From the NCBI GenBank assembly GCA_036873135.1, contig JAPTYO010000008.1:23103001-23167000 (forward strand): a stretch of 64,000 nt of DNA, in the 5' to 3' direction. The DNA is from Clarkia xantiana subsp. parviflora. Its lineage: Eukaryota > Streptophyta > Magnoliopsida > Myrtales > Onagraceae. Position numbers and translations under genes: made by a program. Every line of letters starts with the position of its first letter. Position 1 is the stretch's first letter. The notes under the pieces are model-generated. The model made no database searches, had not been told where the DNA came from, and was given only the letters and a program-made list of their open reading frames with translations. Shown here piece by piece: positions 24,105 to 35,430 of this stretch.

Positions 24105-24469
24105 AGCAAACTTGTGTCGCGTTGTCCACAGTGGAATCGGAATTTGTAGCCCTCTCCAAGAACGCATAGGAAGCGTTCTGGCTGAAAAGGCTTCTTACTG
24201 CGCTGCTTGATGGCGATGTTGGGAGTAAACCTATGAAGGTGTTCTCTGACAGTCAGGCAGCCATTGCAGCAGTAAAGAATCCGAAGTAGCATAGTAGAAC
24301 CAAACACATTGATGTGAAATACTTTTATACTAAATCTATGGTAGAAGACAATATAATCACTTTGGAATACTTGTCCACTGATAACATGGTTGCGGACCCA
24401 TTAAATAAACCACTACACATGGATATATTCGAAAAGCATGTAAAACTGCTTGGATTGCGTAGGGTTTGA
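24105..24469 (+). pseudogene. Ty1/copia RNase H relic
   Basis: The frame reads LSTVESEFVALSKNA, EAFWLKRLL, DSQAAIAAVKNPK, SRTKHIDVKYFYTKSMVED, STDNMVADPLNKPL and FEKHVKLLGL, the ordered RNase H blocks of copia elements. Stop codons interrupt it near 24162 and 24286. It belongs to the element whose LTR is at 25559, separated from it by 1.1 kb of non-coding sequence. Confidence 0.85.
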
Positions 24470-25558
24470 AAATGGAATGTATCTGTGATAATATTTTGAT
24501 CATTGAAAGTTACATTTTTTAAACGAAAGAATTGCAATTGAGTTTATGATCTATCGACGTCATAATGTTTGAATACATCGGATTTATGGTCTATAAATTA
24601 AGTCGTAGGAGGACGTAATCCTCTGCCAAAACTATGTCGAATGTGGGCCTTACCTCGTCACACAGGTACGGTCATCTTGCAGTGGAGGGAGACCTCTACC
24701 AAGCAAGATTGGCTAAAAATCAGGGGGATAAACCTGATTACGCAAGACGATTATCTAGTCTCGAAGTAACTCGACATGATTTTCGCTTAGCAAATCGTCG
24801 TGATGAACTTCGTTCGTCATTAATCCATTTTCCCTGTCAACTTATATGTTCAGGTATGCTATCGACGCGTGCTTCATACTGCGCGTGCCATGTTTGACCA
24901 CGGGGTCACAGCTCGGTTGTGCTAGATAAGAATCCTCGTGATTCTAACGAGCGCAAACTTCTTCACCTCAAGCGTGTGATTGATCCCGGGAGCCTTATGA
25001 AGAGGCACCCAAAGTATCCTAACGGACTCGGAACTCATATCTAAGGTCAGGCTCAATGTTCGCTTCCCGGCGTACGAGCGTGGTGCTGAACAAAAAGGCC
25101 CAGTGACCACGTCTTTGGAAACCAGTTGGGTTTGACTAAGGATATGATCGATGGAGATGGTCAAGTTCACCTGTAATTCGCCGACTCTTGTATTCACTAG
25201 ATGGCCACCAACCAAATATTAGTTGAATGTTATGAATACTTGTACGGATGCCTTGGAGAAGTGTTCCTATGAAGAAACTAGGCAAATGGAGAATTATCAG
25301 TTGACCTAGGATACAGCGCGACACTATATATAAATGTTGTTTATAACAGGTTGATTGGAGAAAAGGGAATCAACGTTATGCGGGCGCTACAACACTCATA
25401 ATAGATGAGTAGCACGAGGCCCGTCGTGTCCGCCGGTCGCACGGCAAGCCTCGTATGAACTATTCGGAAGCAAGGACGAAATCGAGTGAGTGAAATGTTG
25501 ATGCAGATTTGGACGGCAATACATTAACAGGCATCCTCTCATTCCGGCGAGTGGGAGC
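24470..25558 (+). other. Non-coding 3' region of the copia element
   Basis: No domain could be read in this 1.1-kb stretch between the RNase H end and the LTR. It may be a long 3' untranslated region or contain further rearranged pieces. Confidence 0.4.
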
Positions 25559-26158
25559 TGTAAGCATATGGTGTTGGGCGCCGTAGATGGAAGCCCATTA
25601 TATGTATATGTTACCTAAGTTAATTGGGTACATGTCATATTAGGACATTGGGCCATACCAAAATTCCAATTTACATGAGAGGCCCAAAATTGGGACTCCC
25701 TATACATGTCGCCGGCCGAATATTAGTGAGGGGGTAAAGTGGACTGTTGTCCACTTTACTCTCCTATATATATGGGGTTTTGGAGATTTTATTAGGGTTA
25801 ATCATAATTCCCTTTTAGTGGTGACTTGAGAGAAAACCCTTCCCCCATAACCACACTACTTCGGCCGAAACATCACAACCACCAAGGGTGTGCCAATTTG
25901 CCTTCGAGCAAACACTCTGAAGATCCGTCCATTACCAAGAATAGATCTGAGGCTTTGCTGTGGAGAATATACTGTGTAGGGCTTCCTTAACAAGAACCTC
26001 TACGGGTGCCGACCGGAGGATCGTGAACTCTCTTCTGCGAGGATCTTGGGACTACGGACTACTGTTGAGGTATGTGCGAATCTTCCGCTGCGTAATTTCG
26101 ATTACTAGCATGTACCATGGTTTTAGTATCCGTAGTGATTACTCCCCGTAATCTAACA
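25559..26158 (+). mobile_element. Copia LTR, same family as the solo LTR at 6251
   Basis: It starts TGTAAGCATATGG and ends CCCCGTAATCTAACA, and lines up along its whole length with 6251-6842. The 5-bp flanks (GGAGC before, ACATT after) differ, so it is not a solo LTR with a preserved duplication. It fits the 3' LTR of the truncated element carrying the RNase H relic upstream. Confidence 0.85.
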
Positions 26159-26444
26159 ACATTATCTTGTGCACCTAACATAAATTTCGGCCAGATTCAA
26201 CATGTTAGGGCCGAAATATTTGTTTATTTTTAACATGTAATTTCTGCCAAAAAACACAAATTTTAGAGTTAGTAGTCAAATTTCTAAATCAAAGTTTACT
26301 AAGATCAATAATCCAACGTTCTTGAAGATCATGAACATCAGTTTTATCAAAAACACTTAATTTCATGAATATCAGTTTTAATAAGAACTCAAGAACACCA
26401 ATTTTATCAAAATCATGAACTCCCTACATAGGCTCTGATACCAC
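26159..26444 (-). mobile_element. Start of a minus-strand copia internal region with PBS
   Basis: Directly next to the LTR end at 26445 the minus strand reads GTGGTATCAGAGCC, the primer binding site complementary to initiator methionine tRNA. The sequence after it (repeats of TTGATAAAACTGAT type) is a leader without coding content, and is cut off at 26158 by the oppositely oriented LTR. Confidence 0.75.
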
Positions 26445-27029
26445 TGTTGGAAATTAGGGGATAGTTACTATGGATTAAAACATGTGTACATGCCAGGTAA
26501 ACTAATTACGCAGCGGAAAGGGACACATACAAGTTTTAAACTTTCCGTAGACCCAAGATCTTGAGGGGAGTTCGAGGTCCGCCGGACGACACCTGTAAGG
26601 ATTCTATTTAAGGAATCACCTACACGGAATGGTCTTCACAACAAAGCATTTTTCAATTCTTCGGCGGGATGGATCACCGGGATAGTTGTTCGAAGCAATT
26701 TGACACCTCCTTGCTAGGGTGGTTCGGCCAAATATTGTGGTGTGAGGGAGATGAATTTCTTTAGTCTCAACTAAAAGGGAGAAAGTGATTAACCCTAAAA
26801 AACCCTGACACTCCCTATTTATAAGAGGAGATGGGCAAAACCCACCTCACCACATTACATAATTCGGTCGGCCACTATAGTAAAGGGGAGGCCCAATTTT
26901 AGGCATCTCATGTCAATTGGGGTTTTAGGCATGGCCCAAAATCCCTAATGTGACATTACTCAATTATTTAGGTGTTGGGCTTATATTAAAAGGCTCCTAT
27001 TACGGCGACACATTCACCAAATGTCAACA
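26445..27029 (-). mobile_element. Copia 5' LTR on the minus strand
   Basis: On the minus strand it begins TGTTGACATTTGG and ends CTAATTTCCAACA. It is immediately followed by the methionine-tRNA primer site, which fixes it as a 5' LTR. It shares the layout and short blocks (ATGTGACAT, TTGACATGAGA, CGCTGCGTAATT) with the 25559 and 6251 LTRs, but is well diverged. Confidence 0.8.
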
Positions 27030-27063
27030 TAATACATATATATACTATAAATAATCATAAAGT

Positions 27064-27390
27064 TGTTGAAGTATAAAGACTAAACCACGCATTCACCTAT
27101 AACCTTAAAGTTTTAGGACAGTTGGTCAAATGGTTAGTCTAAACTTTCTCATGGTATCAGAGCGCGTAGGTTCGAGTCTCCGTAGCGCCAAGTTAAAGCC
27201 CATCACGTGTTAGCTTGACCATAAAGATTAAATCACGTCTTCTCCTAACACCTTAAGGTTCTAGGACAGTTGGTCATGTAGTTAGTCTAATTTTTCACAT
27301 GGTATCAGAATGCATATGTTTGAATCTCCGTAGCGTCAGTTTAAATCCCACCATGTCTTCACCTATAACCTTAAGGTTTTAGGAGAGATA
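27064..27390 (+). mobile_element. TRIM-like tandem array (LTR-int-LTR-int-partial LTR)
   Basis: An ~90-bp repeat starting TGTT and ending CA occurs at 27064-27151 and 27208-27299, and partially at 27353-27390. It contains CCTTAAGGTTCTAGGACAG and GTTAGTCTAA. Each full copy is followed at once by TGGTATCAGA, the methionine-tRNA primer site, and a ~55-bp internal segment with CTCCGTAGCG. Tiny LTRs, a primer site and no coding sequence define a terminal-repeat retrotransposon in miniature. Sharing of LTRs in tandem is typical of such arrays. Confidence 0.7.
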
Positions 27391-27844
27391 AAGAATATAA
27401 ATATTTTTTTAACTATAGCTTACATTCTTTGATGTGTAACATTAAACATAGTGAGTCATAATATAATTTCTCATAAACGAATATGAACTTTCTATAATAT
27501 TTGTTAATATATAACTTTATTTGAACATAAAAATAGGTCAAATAGTTTAACTTACATTCATTAAATAATAGTTTACTCCCACAGTGCACGATATTAATAC
27601 TAGTGTATATATTTCATTCCAATGGTCGCTAAGTATTTAAAGTCTCCAATATATGTGCTCAAATATGAAAGTTAAGGGTGTATATTGCAATTTCCTGATT
27701 GTAGTTATGTATACATATATGGTTAATGAATTATCAAATTGATATTTGATGTGTGGACAGTCGAATAATTTAGTTTAAGCAGTCCAAAAAGGCTATATAC
27801 ATTCCAATGCTATCTGATATATGTATTGCAATATGAAAGCTGAT
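27391..27844. other. AT-rich intergenic DNA
   Basis: No gene or element with defined ends is seen here. Confidence 0.45.
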
Positions 27845-27852
27845 AGTGCACT

Positions 27853-28371
27853 TCAGGGCCGGCCCAATGGTAAGGCCACTAAAGCTTGGGAGTCTAAAAA
27901 AAATGAGGTCTCATACATATTATTATACTTAAGTCTACCTCAGCTCATGGCAAAAAAAATGCTAGTTCAACAAAAAAATAAAACCATTTTTCATTATTTT
28001 TGGACCAACGATTGACTTAATTATAGTCAATTTAAGTAATTAAACCATCATTTATTGAGTTAAATATAAGACCTATTATAGTAAATTTAAACAATTAATT
28101 ATATATAAATTATAATTTCTTTCGACCGACAATATATACATTAGTTATTACTAATGTTTTGTTTGGTTATATTGTCAGTTGAAAATGAAATTTTAGAAAA
28201 AAAAAATTAAGTATAAATATATTTAATTAGCGATTATACTTCTTCAAAAGCTCAAAAAATAAATTTTAAGTAAAAACTTACTATAAATAGTCAATTTAAA
28301 TATTTTATTAAAAATGTGAAAGCCCAAATTTAGTTTTAGTTTTAGGCCCCAGACTCTCTTGGGTCGGCCCT
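27853..28371. mobile_element. hAT-type MITE, 519 bp
   Basis: The left end TCAGGGCCGGCCCA and right end TGGGTCGGCCCT are inverted copies. The flanks AGTGCACT (27845-27852) and AGTGCACA (28372-28379) match at seven of eight positions. The interior is AT-rich and non-coding. Confidence 0.75.
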
Positions 28372-28404
28372 AGTGCACATTGTAATTTCCCCACTTATAG
28401 TATA

Positions 28405-28433
28405 CTAGATACAAACCCCGCGCACCACGCGGG
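28405..28433 (-). mobile_element. Helitron 3' terminus (minus strand)
   Basis: On the minus strand, the hairpin CCCGCGTGGTGCGCGGGG (28416-28433) is followed by TTTGTAT and CTAG (28408-28405), then T. The element would extend rightward from here. Its 5' end was not located. Confidence 0.6.
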
Positions 28434-28437
28434 CAAA

Positions 28438-29125
28438 ATATATAAATAAATATTTAATAGAATTACATATATTAATTATACTTAAAAATGATCGATATAA
28501 AATATCTTAGGTAAATAACATAAAAATGATATTAAAAAATAACGACTATATAATGCAAAATAAGTATAAACTAAAACTAAAAACTTATTAGAAAAAATAT
28601 TTACATTTTTTATCACCCAATAAAAACATATTTAATAAAAAAATATTTTGTTTTTCACTTTCAAGTTGACTCTCATGTTTTATAACACGAATTTGCACAA
28701 TCCATTTCTGAATGATACCTTTAAATTAACAAAACAGAAAAATAGTTATAACAAAGATGAACAAATATAATGATAGAAATACACTAATTTTTTTTACTTA
28801 AGAATTAAGAGGAAATCTTTTGAATCATTAAAGAACTAAAAACCAAAATAGTCATATAAATCATCATGACTTGACTAATCAAAGATGGTTGTGTCGTGAA
28901 AAAAGATAATGCTAACATTAAAACCCCAAGTTCTAACTTGAATTGTATTGATTTTTTTAATCTAAATATCGAAATATTTATGATTAAGATGAACATATTT
29001 TTTCCTTTTAATTTAAGTAATTTACAGTTTTAGAATTTGGAGATATGACGTGTCAAGAAGTGCTCACCAATTGTGCATTGCTTTAACTTTTTTAACAACC
29101 AATAAAAACATCTGGTGTGCTTATA
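28438..29125. other. AT-rich DNA, probably Helitron interior
   Basis: No gene is seen. The position between two same-strand Helitron 3' ends suggests nested Helitron sequence. Confidence 0.35.
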
Positions 29126-29130
29126 ATGAA

Positions 29131-29160
29131 CTAGGCGCTGACCCCGCGCTACGCGCGGGG
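29131..29160 (-). mobile_element. Helitron 3' terminus (minus strand)
   Basis: On the minus strand, the perfect hairpin CCCCGCGCGTAGCGCGGGG (29142-29160) is followed by TCAGCGC and CTAG (29134-29131), then T. This is a second minus-strand Helitron end 0.7 kb from the first. Confidence 0.65.
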
Positions 29161-30295
29161 CTACTGTTAAACTTACACGTTAACATGTTAAAATTATATT
29201 TTGAGTTAGTAAGCCTAGTAGTCTTATACTTCTTGTCCAGACTATTTTTTGAGTACAGATCACTGCAATAGGAAAAAAACAATAGCAATTGGACAATTAT
29301 TCAAAAAACACTTTTAAATCAATCAAACACTATAGACCAATATCGATACACTCTAAACTCTAAGACTCATTGTACAAAGACACACATGCAATGTAATTAT
29401 GCTTCAGACACCACTCTCCTTCAAGCACATAACATCCTTTCAGCTGCAATAGTGGAAAACCAACATTACATGAGCACATCAGTAGTCTCCAAATAATATG
29501 ATGCAAAATTTGGACGTTGTATTGCCAAAAAAATTCACCTAAAGAAAAGAAAATCATACCACACTCAGTGAAGTATAAATTCCAGTAGCAGATCAATTCG
29601 TTTGATTTCAATTCTTTAAGGTACAGAAACCACGACCTAGACACGCCATGTATGGTCACGCGGTTCGTTTGATTGCAGTTCAAATGAGAGTTCATGGCAA
29701 GAAATATGTAGCTATATGTTAGTTAATATTTAACACTAATAGTCAATAAAAAGAAATCAGCTATCCTAACGGTCATCTTGAAGCGAAAATAGCAAATGAA
29801 CATTCTTTTATCCAGCTATTCATACCTTGGTCATAATTATGAATGAGTACTTCAAAGTGGAAGACTCTTTAACACCACGACATAGATTTAGAGTCAAAAT
29901 GTTGATGGAGAGAACCCACCAAGAAACTCTTGACCACCATGGAGAACCTCCCTTATTCTGCATAATGAATATTATTGATCTTTAACTTCCTTTAATTTCC
30001 AGTAAAAATCCTGTTATATGTAATATACACTTTGCAAAAGTAAAGGGTCTAACAATGTTCTTTTTCCCAGCTTGTGTATTAAGAAGATAAGAATTGAATA
30101 ACATGTGCTCTGGAAACTTGGAAGATCGAATCAGGAAGCAACAAAACATTGCACCTAGTTAAATAATAAACAGTGCACTCACATCACACTTTAAGAGATA
30201 CAATCATTAAAATAGAGCATTACTTCCAACCGCAAATGAATTGTACCGGTTTGCAGGAATATATTTAAAACAAACCTGATATTAGAGAGATCATA
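29161..30295. other. Non-coding region downstream of the 74-aa gene
   Basis: Part is likely 3' untranslated sequence of the minus-strand gene at 30296. Short open stretches (for example on the minus strand near 29370-29450) have no recognisable domain. Confidence 0.4.
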
Positions 30296-31476
30296 TTATC
30301 CGGGGAAGTCTTGAGTGATGTCGAAGGCCAGCTCCCTGATGCGGGTCTCGTGCCCTGCAAATTGACAACCCAATAAACAACACACCGTGAGAATGAATGA
30401 ATATATAAGAAACTGAAATTATTTTTAGAAAATATATAAATATCAAATTTACCCTTTTCATCAAATAATAATCAAACTCCATCACATACCTAATGGAAAT
30501 ATAGAGATACTCCAAGGAAATAATGAAATTATAGAGGATAGTGAGAATATATAGATACTCCAAGAAATATAGAAAAATGAGTCACCATAAGGTAGGGATA
30601 TTGGCCTCCAACTGCTTTACCTTGGAGCTTAGATATATTGACATTTTTCATTCTCGGCTTGAAAATTTGAACCTGTCAAGTTTTCATTGAATATTAACAA
30701 TTACAATATAAGATAACATTTGAAACCCCCGGAAATTTGATCAAATAAACGATATATAGAATTCAATCATATTTGCAATGCGCTTACCTTGGTAAAACTT
30801 CCTTTTGTTCTAGCATTTTCATCTTCCGAAGGATTCCGAATGCCACCGCCAGTCTAGTAAAAAGTCAAAGAAACTCAATTAAGAACAATCTGTCCAGATA
30901 AATCTTCAACTGAAATGAATTTCTGGCATATTAGAATTTATCTTCAATGTAGAAAAATGACAACTTTTCATTGTGATGTTTTACTGAAGATTGAAAAAAA
31001 AGATGTAAAACCATCTGAGAGTAAGAAAAATACATTGACTAAATTTCTCACATAGGAGCACCACTGATTAATCAATTAGATCATAATCAAAAGAAATTAG
31101 GGTTCTGAATCAAAAGGAAAACTCATTCATGAAATTGAAAGAGAGAAACTCGTTAATCGAAAACCATGGAATTGGGTCACTAACCTTCCGTCACCTACTT
31201 TAGCTTTCGATCGTCTCTCATTCCTGAATCGGAAAAGGGATATGGAATCTCATATTTATCTGCATAATCCAGTCGATCTGAGACCCAAAGTCTTCAAAGA
31301 ATCGAACTTCGTCTCAAAATTGAATTTTACCAAGAGGAGGCGATTGCGATATTTACCTGCACAATTATGGGTTTTCTTCAGAGATTGGATTTATGTTGCA
31401 GGGATTCGATCGATTCTCAATCGCTTACCTGGGTTTCGTTATCGTCGTCGGAAATCGACAATATTGCCCAGTCCAT
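30296..31476 (-). CDS. Unrecognised small 4-exon protein (74 aa)
   Basis: Four minus-strand exons, 31429-31476, 30788-30853, 30621-30672 and 30296-30354, have consensus GT..AG borders and compatible phases (0, 0, 1), and sum to exactly 75 codons including TAA. The N-terminus is MDWAILSISDDDNETQ and the C-terminus ELAFDITQDFPG. The middle is hydrophilic (NPSEDENARTKG) then basic (VQIFKPRMKNVNISKL). I see no signal peptide, membrane segment or known domain. An alternative exon at 31195-31226 has good borders but does not keep the frame. I do not recognise the family. It may be a real microprotein gene or a gene fragment carried by the Helitron whose 3' end lies at 29131. Confidence 0.5.
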
Positions 31477-31800
31477 CGATGCGCCGCTCAAATGGAAGAA
31501 AATTCGAGCAAGAAGAAGAGTTGTGGGTAGCGTGAGTAAATGTGGATCTATCTATCTAAAACCTAAAAGAAGGAAGAAAAGGAAGAGTTGGGACTTGGGA
31601 GTATCTGTTTCGAGGAGAAGCGGCTGGGGTGGGTGGGTGGGTGGGTGAATTAATTTTTTTTTTCCCTCTGGTGCTGCTGGAGCGTGAAGCCGCATGAGGA
31701 TTAAAGTTGCGTGATGAGCACTCGCGCAAGGAAAGAATGAAAAAGCTGACGTGGCGCTTTGGGAAAATCTCATTTCTCTTTCATATTCCCTTATTAATAT
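31477..31800 (-). promoter_or_regulatory. Leader/promoter region of the 74-aa gene
   Basis: The sequence upstream of the ATG is pyrimidine-rich on the minus strand (CTTCTTCTTGCTCG, CTTCCTTCTTTTAGG), as in plant 5' leaders, and includes a GGGT repeat near 31630. No TATA box was assigned with confidence. Confidence 0.3.
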
Positions 31801-32150
31801 ATAGATAGATACCTCAAATACACATCAGTTTCACATTATACAACATGCAACATATTTGATCATGTAAATTCCTACCTAAAATTTCAAAATAATCTAACTA
31901 AAAAATCTAATTTAGAAATGTGATTTTGTACTTTACCACAATGTAATTTACCTCTTATACTTATTGCCTTAGGACAAATGAAGCACATTTAAAACAAATT
32001 GAAAAAAAAAAAATCACAATTTACATCTATGTTTTTTCCTTAGAATATATGAAAAACATTAAAATATATTAATTAGTTCTAATGGAGAAATTTATTCAAA
32101 ATCGAATCAACTTTATACTATCTATATATTTAGTTTAACCACTTTTATAT
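31801..32150. other. AT-rich intergenic DNA, no gene seen
   Basis: No structure stands out beyond homopolymer runs. Confidence 0.4.
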
Positions 32151-32153
32151 ATA

Positions 32154-32182
32154 CTAGGGATAAACGCATGCGTTGCACGCGC
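32154..32182 (-). mobile_element. Helitron 3' terminus (minus strand)
   Basis: On the minus strand, GCGCGTGCAACGCATGCG (32165-32182) forms a hairpin and is followed by TTTATCC and CTAG (32157-32154), then T. The hairpin matches that of the copies ending at 8416 and 63356, so all three belong to one family. The element would extend rightward. Confidence 0.65.
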
Positions 32183-32536
32183 ATCATTCGTATTTGTGTT
32201 TTAGAATAATAGTTGTCCCAAATATGATTCCATACCAGGACAAAATGATGAACAAATAGACAACATATAATAACCAAGAAAAAGCAGAGATCAATATGAA
32301 GCACAAATGACACTTAAATCTAGAAAATGAAAACCTAAAATAAAGATATTGATATCATCAGACTGGTTGTTCAACTCTTTAACTTATCTTTTATCTTATG
32401 CAACTATGATTGTAAAGCTTCAGTCGACTACTTTGATTCACTTTCACACTGTGGTTATTGACCATCAAAACTTTTGTACTTGCATAAGAAACATCACCAT
32501 GTCCAAGCCAAATGAGAAGGCAATGCAAAATGTTAA

Positions 32537-33034
32537 AGACTTAATAACATATAAAAGTTCTGAATTTTGACTCATGTTAACCGGAGATGTCTGAATTAAC
32601 TTTGTTGATATAAGAGGTCTCCGTTAATTTTTTCCGTTAAAACTGACGAAATTTGGTCACATGCTTGGCATATAACCGGAAATAAACTTAAATCTCGAAA
32701 ATGCCCTCCGACCAAAGTGTGCCCCTCACATGTTTGACTTGAAAAGACGAAAAAGCCCCTTAAAGCACTAAAAAAAACATTTTCTTATTTTGACTTCAGG
32801 GTTAATTTTGTCATTTCACATTTTCTCAAATAAGGTATTAAATTTTAAAAAAAATATATTAAAAGGGGTAAAAGTGTCATTTCACACAATTATGTTAAAT
32901 TTAACCCTAAAAATGGACAGAAAACCAAAGTCCAACAAAGTTGAAAATTCAGACATTCCAAATTAACTTTTGAAAATTCAGACCACTCTGGTTAACATGT
33001 GTCAAAATTCAAACATTTCATAGGTTATTAACCC
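32537..33034. mobile_element. MULE-type MITE, 498 bp, 9-bp target duplication
   Basis: The left end AGACTTAATAACATAT and the inverse of the right end, GGGTTAATAACCTATG, begin long imperfect inverted repeats that continue through TTTGAATTTTGACACATGTTAACC. The perfect 9-bp direct repeat AAATGTTAA lies at 32528-32536 and 33035-33043. Long terminal repeats with 9-bp duplication indicate the Mutator superfamily. No transposase is present. Confidence 0.85.
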
Positions 33035-33355
33035 AAATGTTAATATAGTGTATGAACTCTGAACTCATTGCAAAGACAAAAAAAAAAAAAAAACCCTAGT
33101 AATGCTACTAAATATAGTATACAAATAAAGAAATCATGAGTAAGATAGCGAAAAACAAGGGAAGAGAAACAACTACAATTGGCAACAGAAGATGACATCT
33201 ACAATTAGCACCATAAGGTGAACACACTGGTAGTAAAGCTCAACGATGAAGAACATTTGAAGAACAAAATCTTGGATTCAACAAAATAATATCCAGACTG
33301 AATATATATACATATTTACCCCAAAACAAAATAAAGTGCATACCTTGGACTCTAA

Positions 33356-33790
33356 AAGTGAGAATTCTGACTGAAGATGGTCATTATCCCTTTCTAATGA
33401 CTTAATCCTTCGACTTTCATGGATTAGGATATTACTTAATTAATAAGTTAACCACATCACACTGACAATTAATAAATTGTATTTGCCTATGTAAGCTACT
33501 CTTCAATTTCTTGATGAAGCATACCTTCTTTGCATGATATCACTGAAACTCCTGTGAATGAACTTAGATAACATTAGCAAGAAACAAAGAATTGATATAT
33601 GTATATATAACAGAAATATAAAGGGAGAGTTCTGATTGAAGACGGTCATTATGCCTTTCTAATATCTTCTCACATTGACAGTTAATAAATTGTATTTCCC
33701 CTGTAAACTACACTCTTCAATTCCTTGATGCATTCCTTCTTTGCTAGAGATGACTGAAGTTCCAGTGAATGAACTTGTATAAACAAAAGT
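33356..33790. repeat. Diverged direct repeat, two ~180-bp copies
   Basis: The copies at about 33356-33560 and 33627-33785 share GGTCATTATCCCTTTCTAAT / GGTCATTATGCCTTTCTAAT, TTAATAAATTGTATTT, CTCTTCAATTTCTTGATG and CCTTCTTTGC in the same order. They could be duplicated exons of a lost gene, but no clean frame was found. Confidence 0.6.
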
Positions 33791-33812
33791 AACAGATAAT
33801 TGATTTAATATA

Positions 33813-34597
33813 GGGTTAAAGGTCCTTTTGGTACCACATGTTTGCAAAAATTACACTGTTCATACCACTAGTATTTTTTCGTACCGAATTGGTACCATAT
33901 GTTTCCAAACCTTACTGTTTTGGTACCTCCGTTAGGGTTCTGTCAAAAACAGCCATTAAATGGCATGTGCCATGCACGTGACCAGCCCAAAACTTTCAAT
34001 TTTGTTACAATTTAGTCCATCTAATACATCCCTAACTTTTATTTTGTTCAATTTAGTCCTAAAACTTCAAAATCAAACCATTTCCCCAAATTAACCTAGC
34101 CGGACCTAGCCATGGGCTAGGTCCGACCCAGGGTCGGAATTAGCCCTAGGCTAGGTCCGGCTAGGTCAATTGGGACCTAACACCAAATCGGGGTTAGGTC
34201 CCAATTGACCTAGCCGGACCTAGCCTAGGGCTAGGTCCGACCCTGGGTCGGGGTCACCTGGGTCCGGCGACCCTGACCCAGGGTCGGACCTAGCCCTAGG
34301 CTAAGTCCGGCTAGGTCAATTTGGGAAAATGGTTTGGTTTTGAAGTTTTAGGACTAAATTGAACAAAATAAAAGTTAGGGATGTATTATATGGATTAAAT
34401 TGTAACAAAATTCAAAGTTTTGGGCTGGTCACGTCCATGGCACATGCCATTTAACAGTTGTTTTTTACAGAACCCTAACGGAGGTACCAAAACAGTAAGG
34501 TTTGGAAACATATGGTACCAATTCGGTACGAAAAAATACTAGTGGTATGAACAGTGTAATTTTTGCAAACATGTGGTACTAAAAGGACCTTTAACCC
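33813..34597. mobile_element. Foldback MULE-type MITE, 785 bp, 9-bp duplication
   Basis: Nearly the whole element is a giant palindrome. It opens GGGTTAAAGGTCCTTTTGG and closes with the inverse, and the arms of over 300 bp stay paired through GGTACCTCCGTTAGGG and GACCTAGCCGGACC. The perfect 9-bp direct repeat TTTAATATA flanks it at 33804-33812 and 34598-34606. A transcript would fold into a long hairpin. It lies immediately outside the large inverted repeat that starts at 34612. Confidence 0.93.
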
Positions 34598-35430
34598 TTT
34601 AATATATGTATCTATAACCTATTATAAATGTTGCACCTGTCCTCACACCCAAAAGTCACGATACTACACGTAACTCTTCGAAAGCTATCATCCACCGCTT
34701 CACTATGGCAGCCATTATTAATCCCTTGCAACCATTCAACAACTTCATAATAAAATTTGTACACAACTCTTCAAAATCCATCCTCCACTATAAATGTCAC
34801 CAATGATATTTACGTACTCCTCAAAACACCCATTCGTCAATCAATTTCGAAACGAAGCATCACCTAAACTTCCACACAAATGATATCCTTTGCCATCCCA
34901 TAATCTCTCCAATTCAGCAATCAACCATCCCATCCCATCCCTTTTCATAAGCGACAATTATCAAGCCCTAAGAAGAAGAATAAGCTTCCATGGATCATAG
35001 CAATTCCTCAGATTTTCATATCGGTAATCAACAGCTATTTGTTTCCAGTTTTCCATCATCTCGAATGATAGCAGTATATTAATTGATTTTTAACAATTGG
35101 TCCCATGATTTGAGCAATTCTTTCTTAATTGAATTTGAAATATGTTGAACATTTCATCCTGCCCACCAAATGTTTGTTAAAATGCCCATATGAGAATATC
35201 TATTTTTTAATATGGCTTGATGTATTTGTGATATTTCTGCATAGGGGTTGTTGCTGCATTTTCTCCCCTGTTTTTGGCGTTGCTGCATTTGTTGCATGGG
35301 GTCTTGGTCATCCAACCCATGAATGTTTTCTTTCTACAGTTAGGTGCTGCAACTTTTTTTTGGTTTAATTAGGGAATTTGACTTTTTGTGATGCTTTTAT
35401 TCAGAGGTCTGATAGTAATTGGAATATGAG

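Noticed and set aside
27121..27200. tRNA gene or SINE suggested by GGTTCGAGTCTCC
   Set aside because: The motif directly follows TGGTATCAGA after a TG..CA repeat, which fits a TRIM primer site and internal region better, and no cloverleaf could be built.
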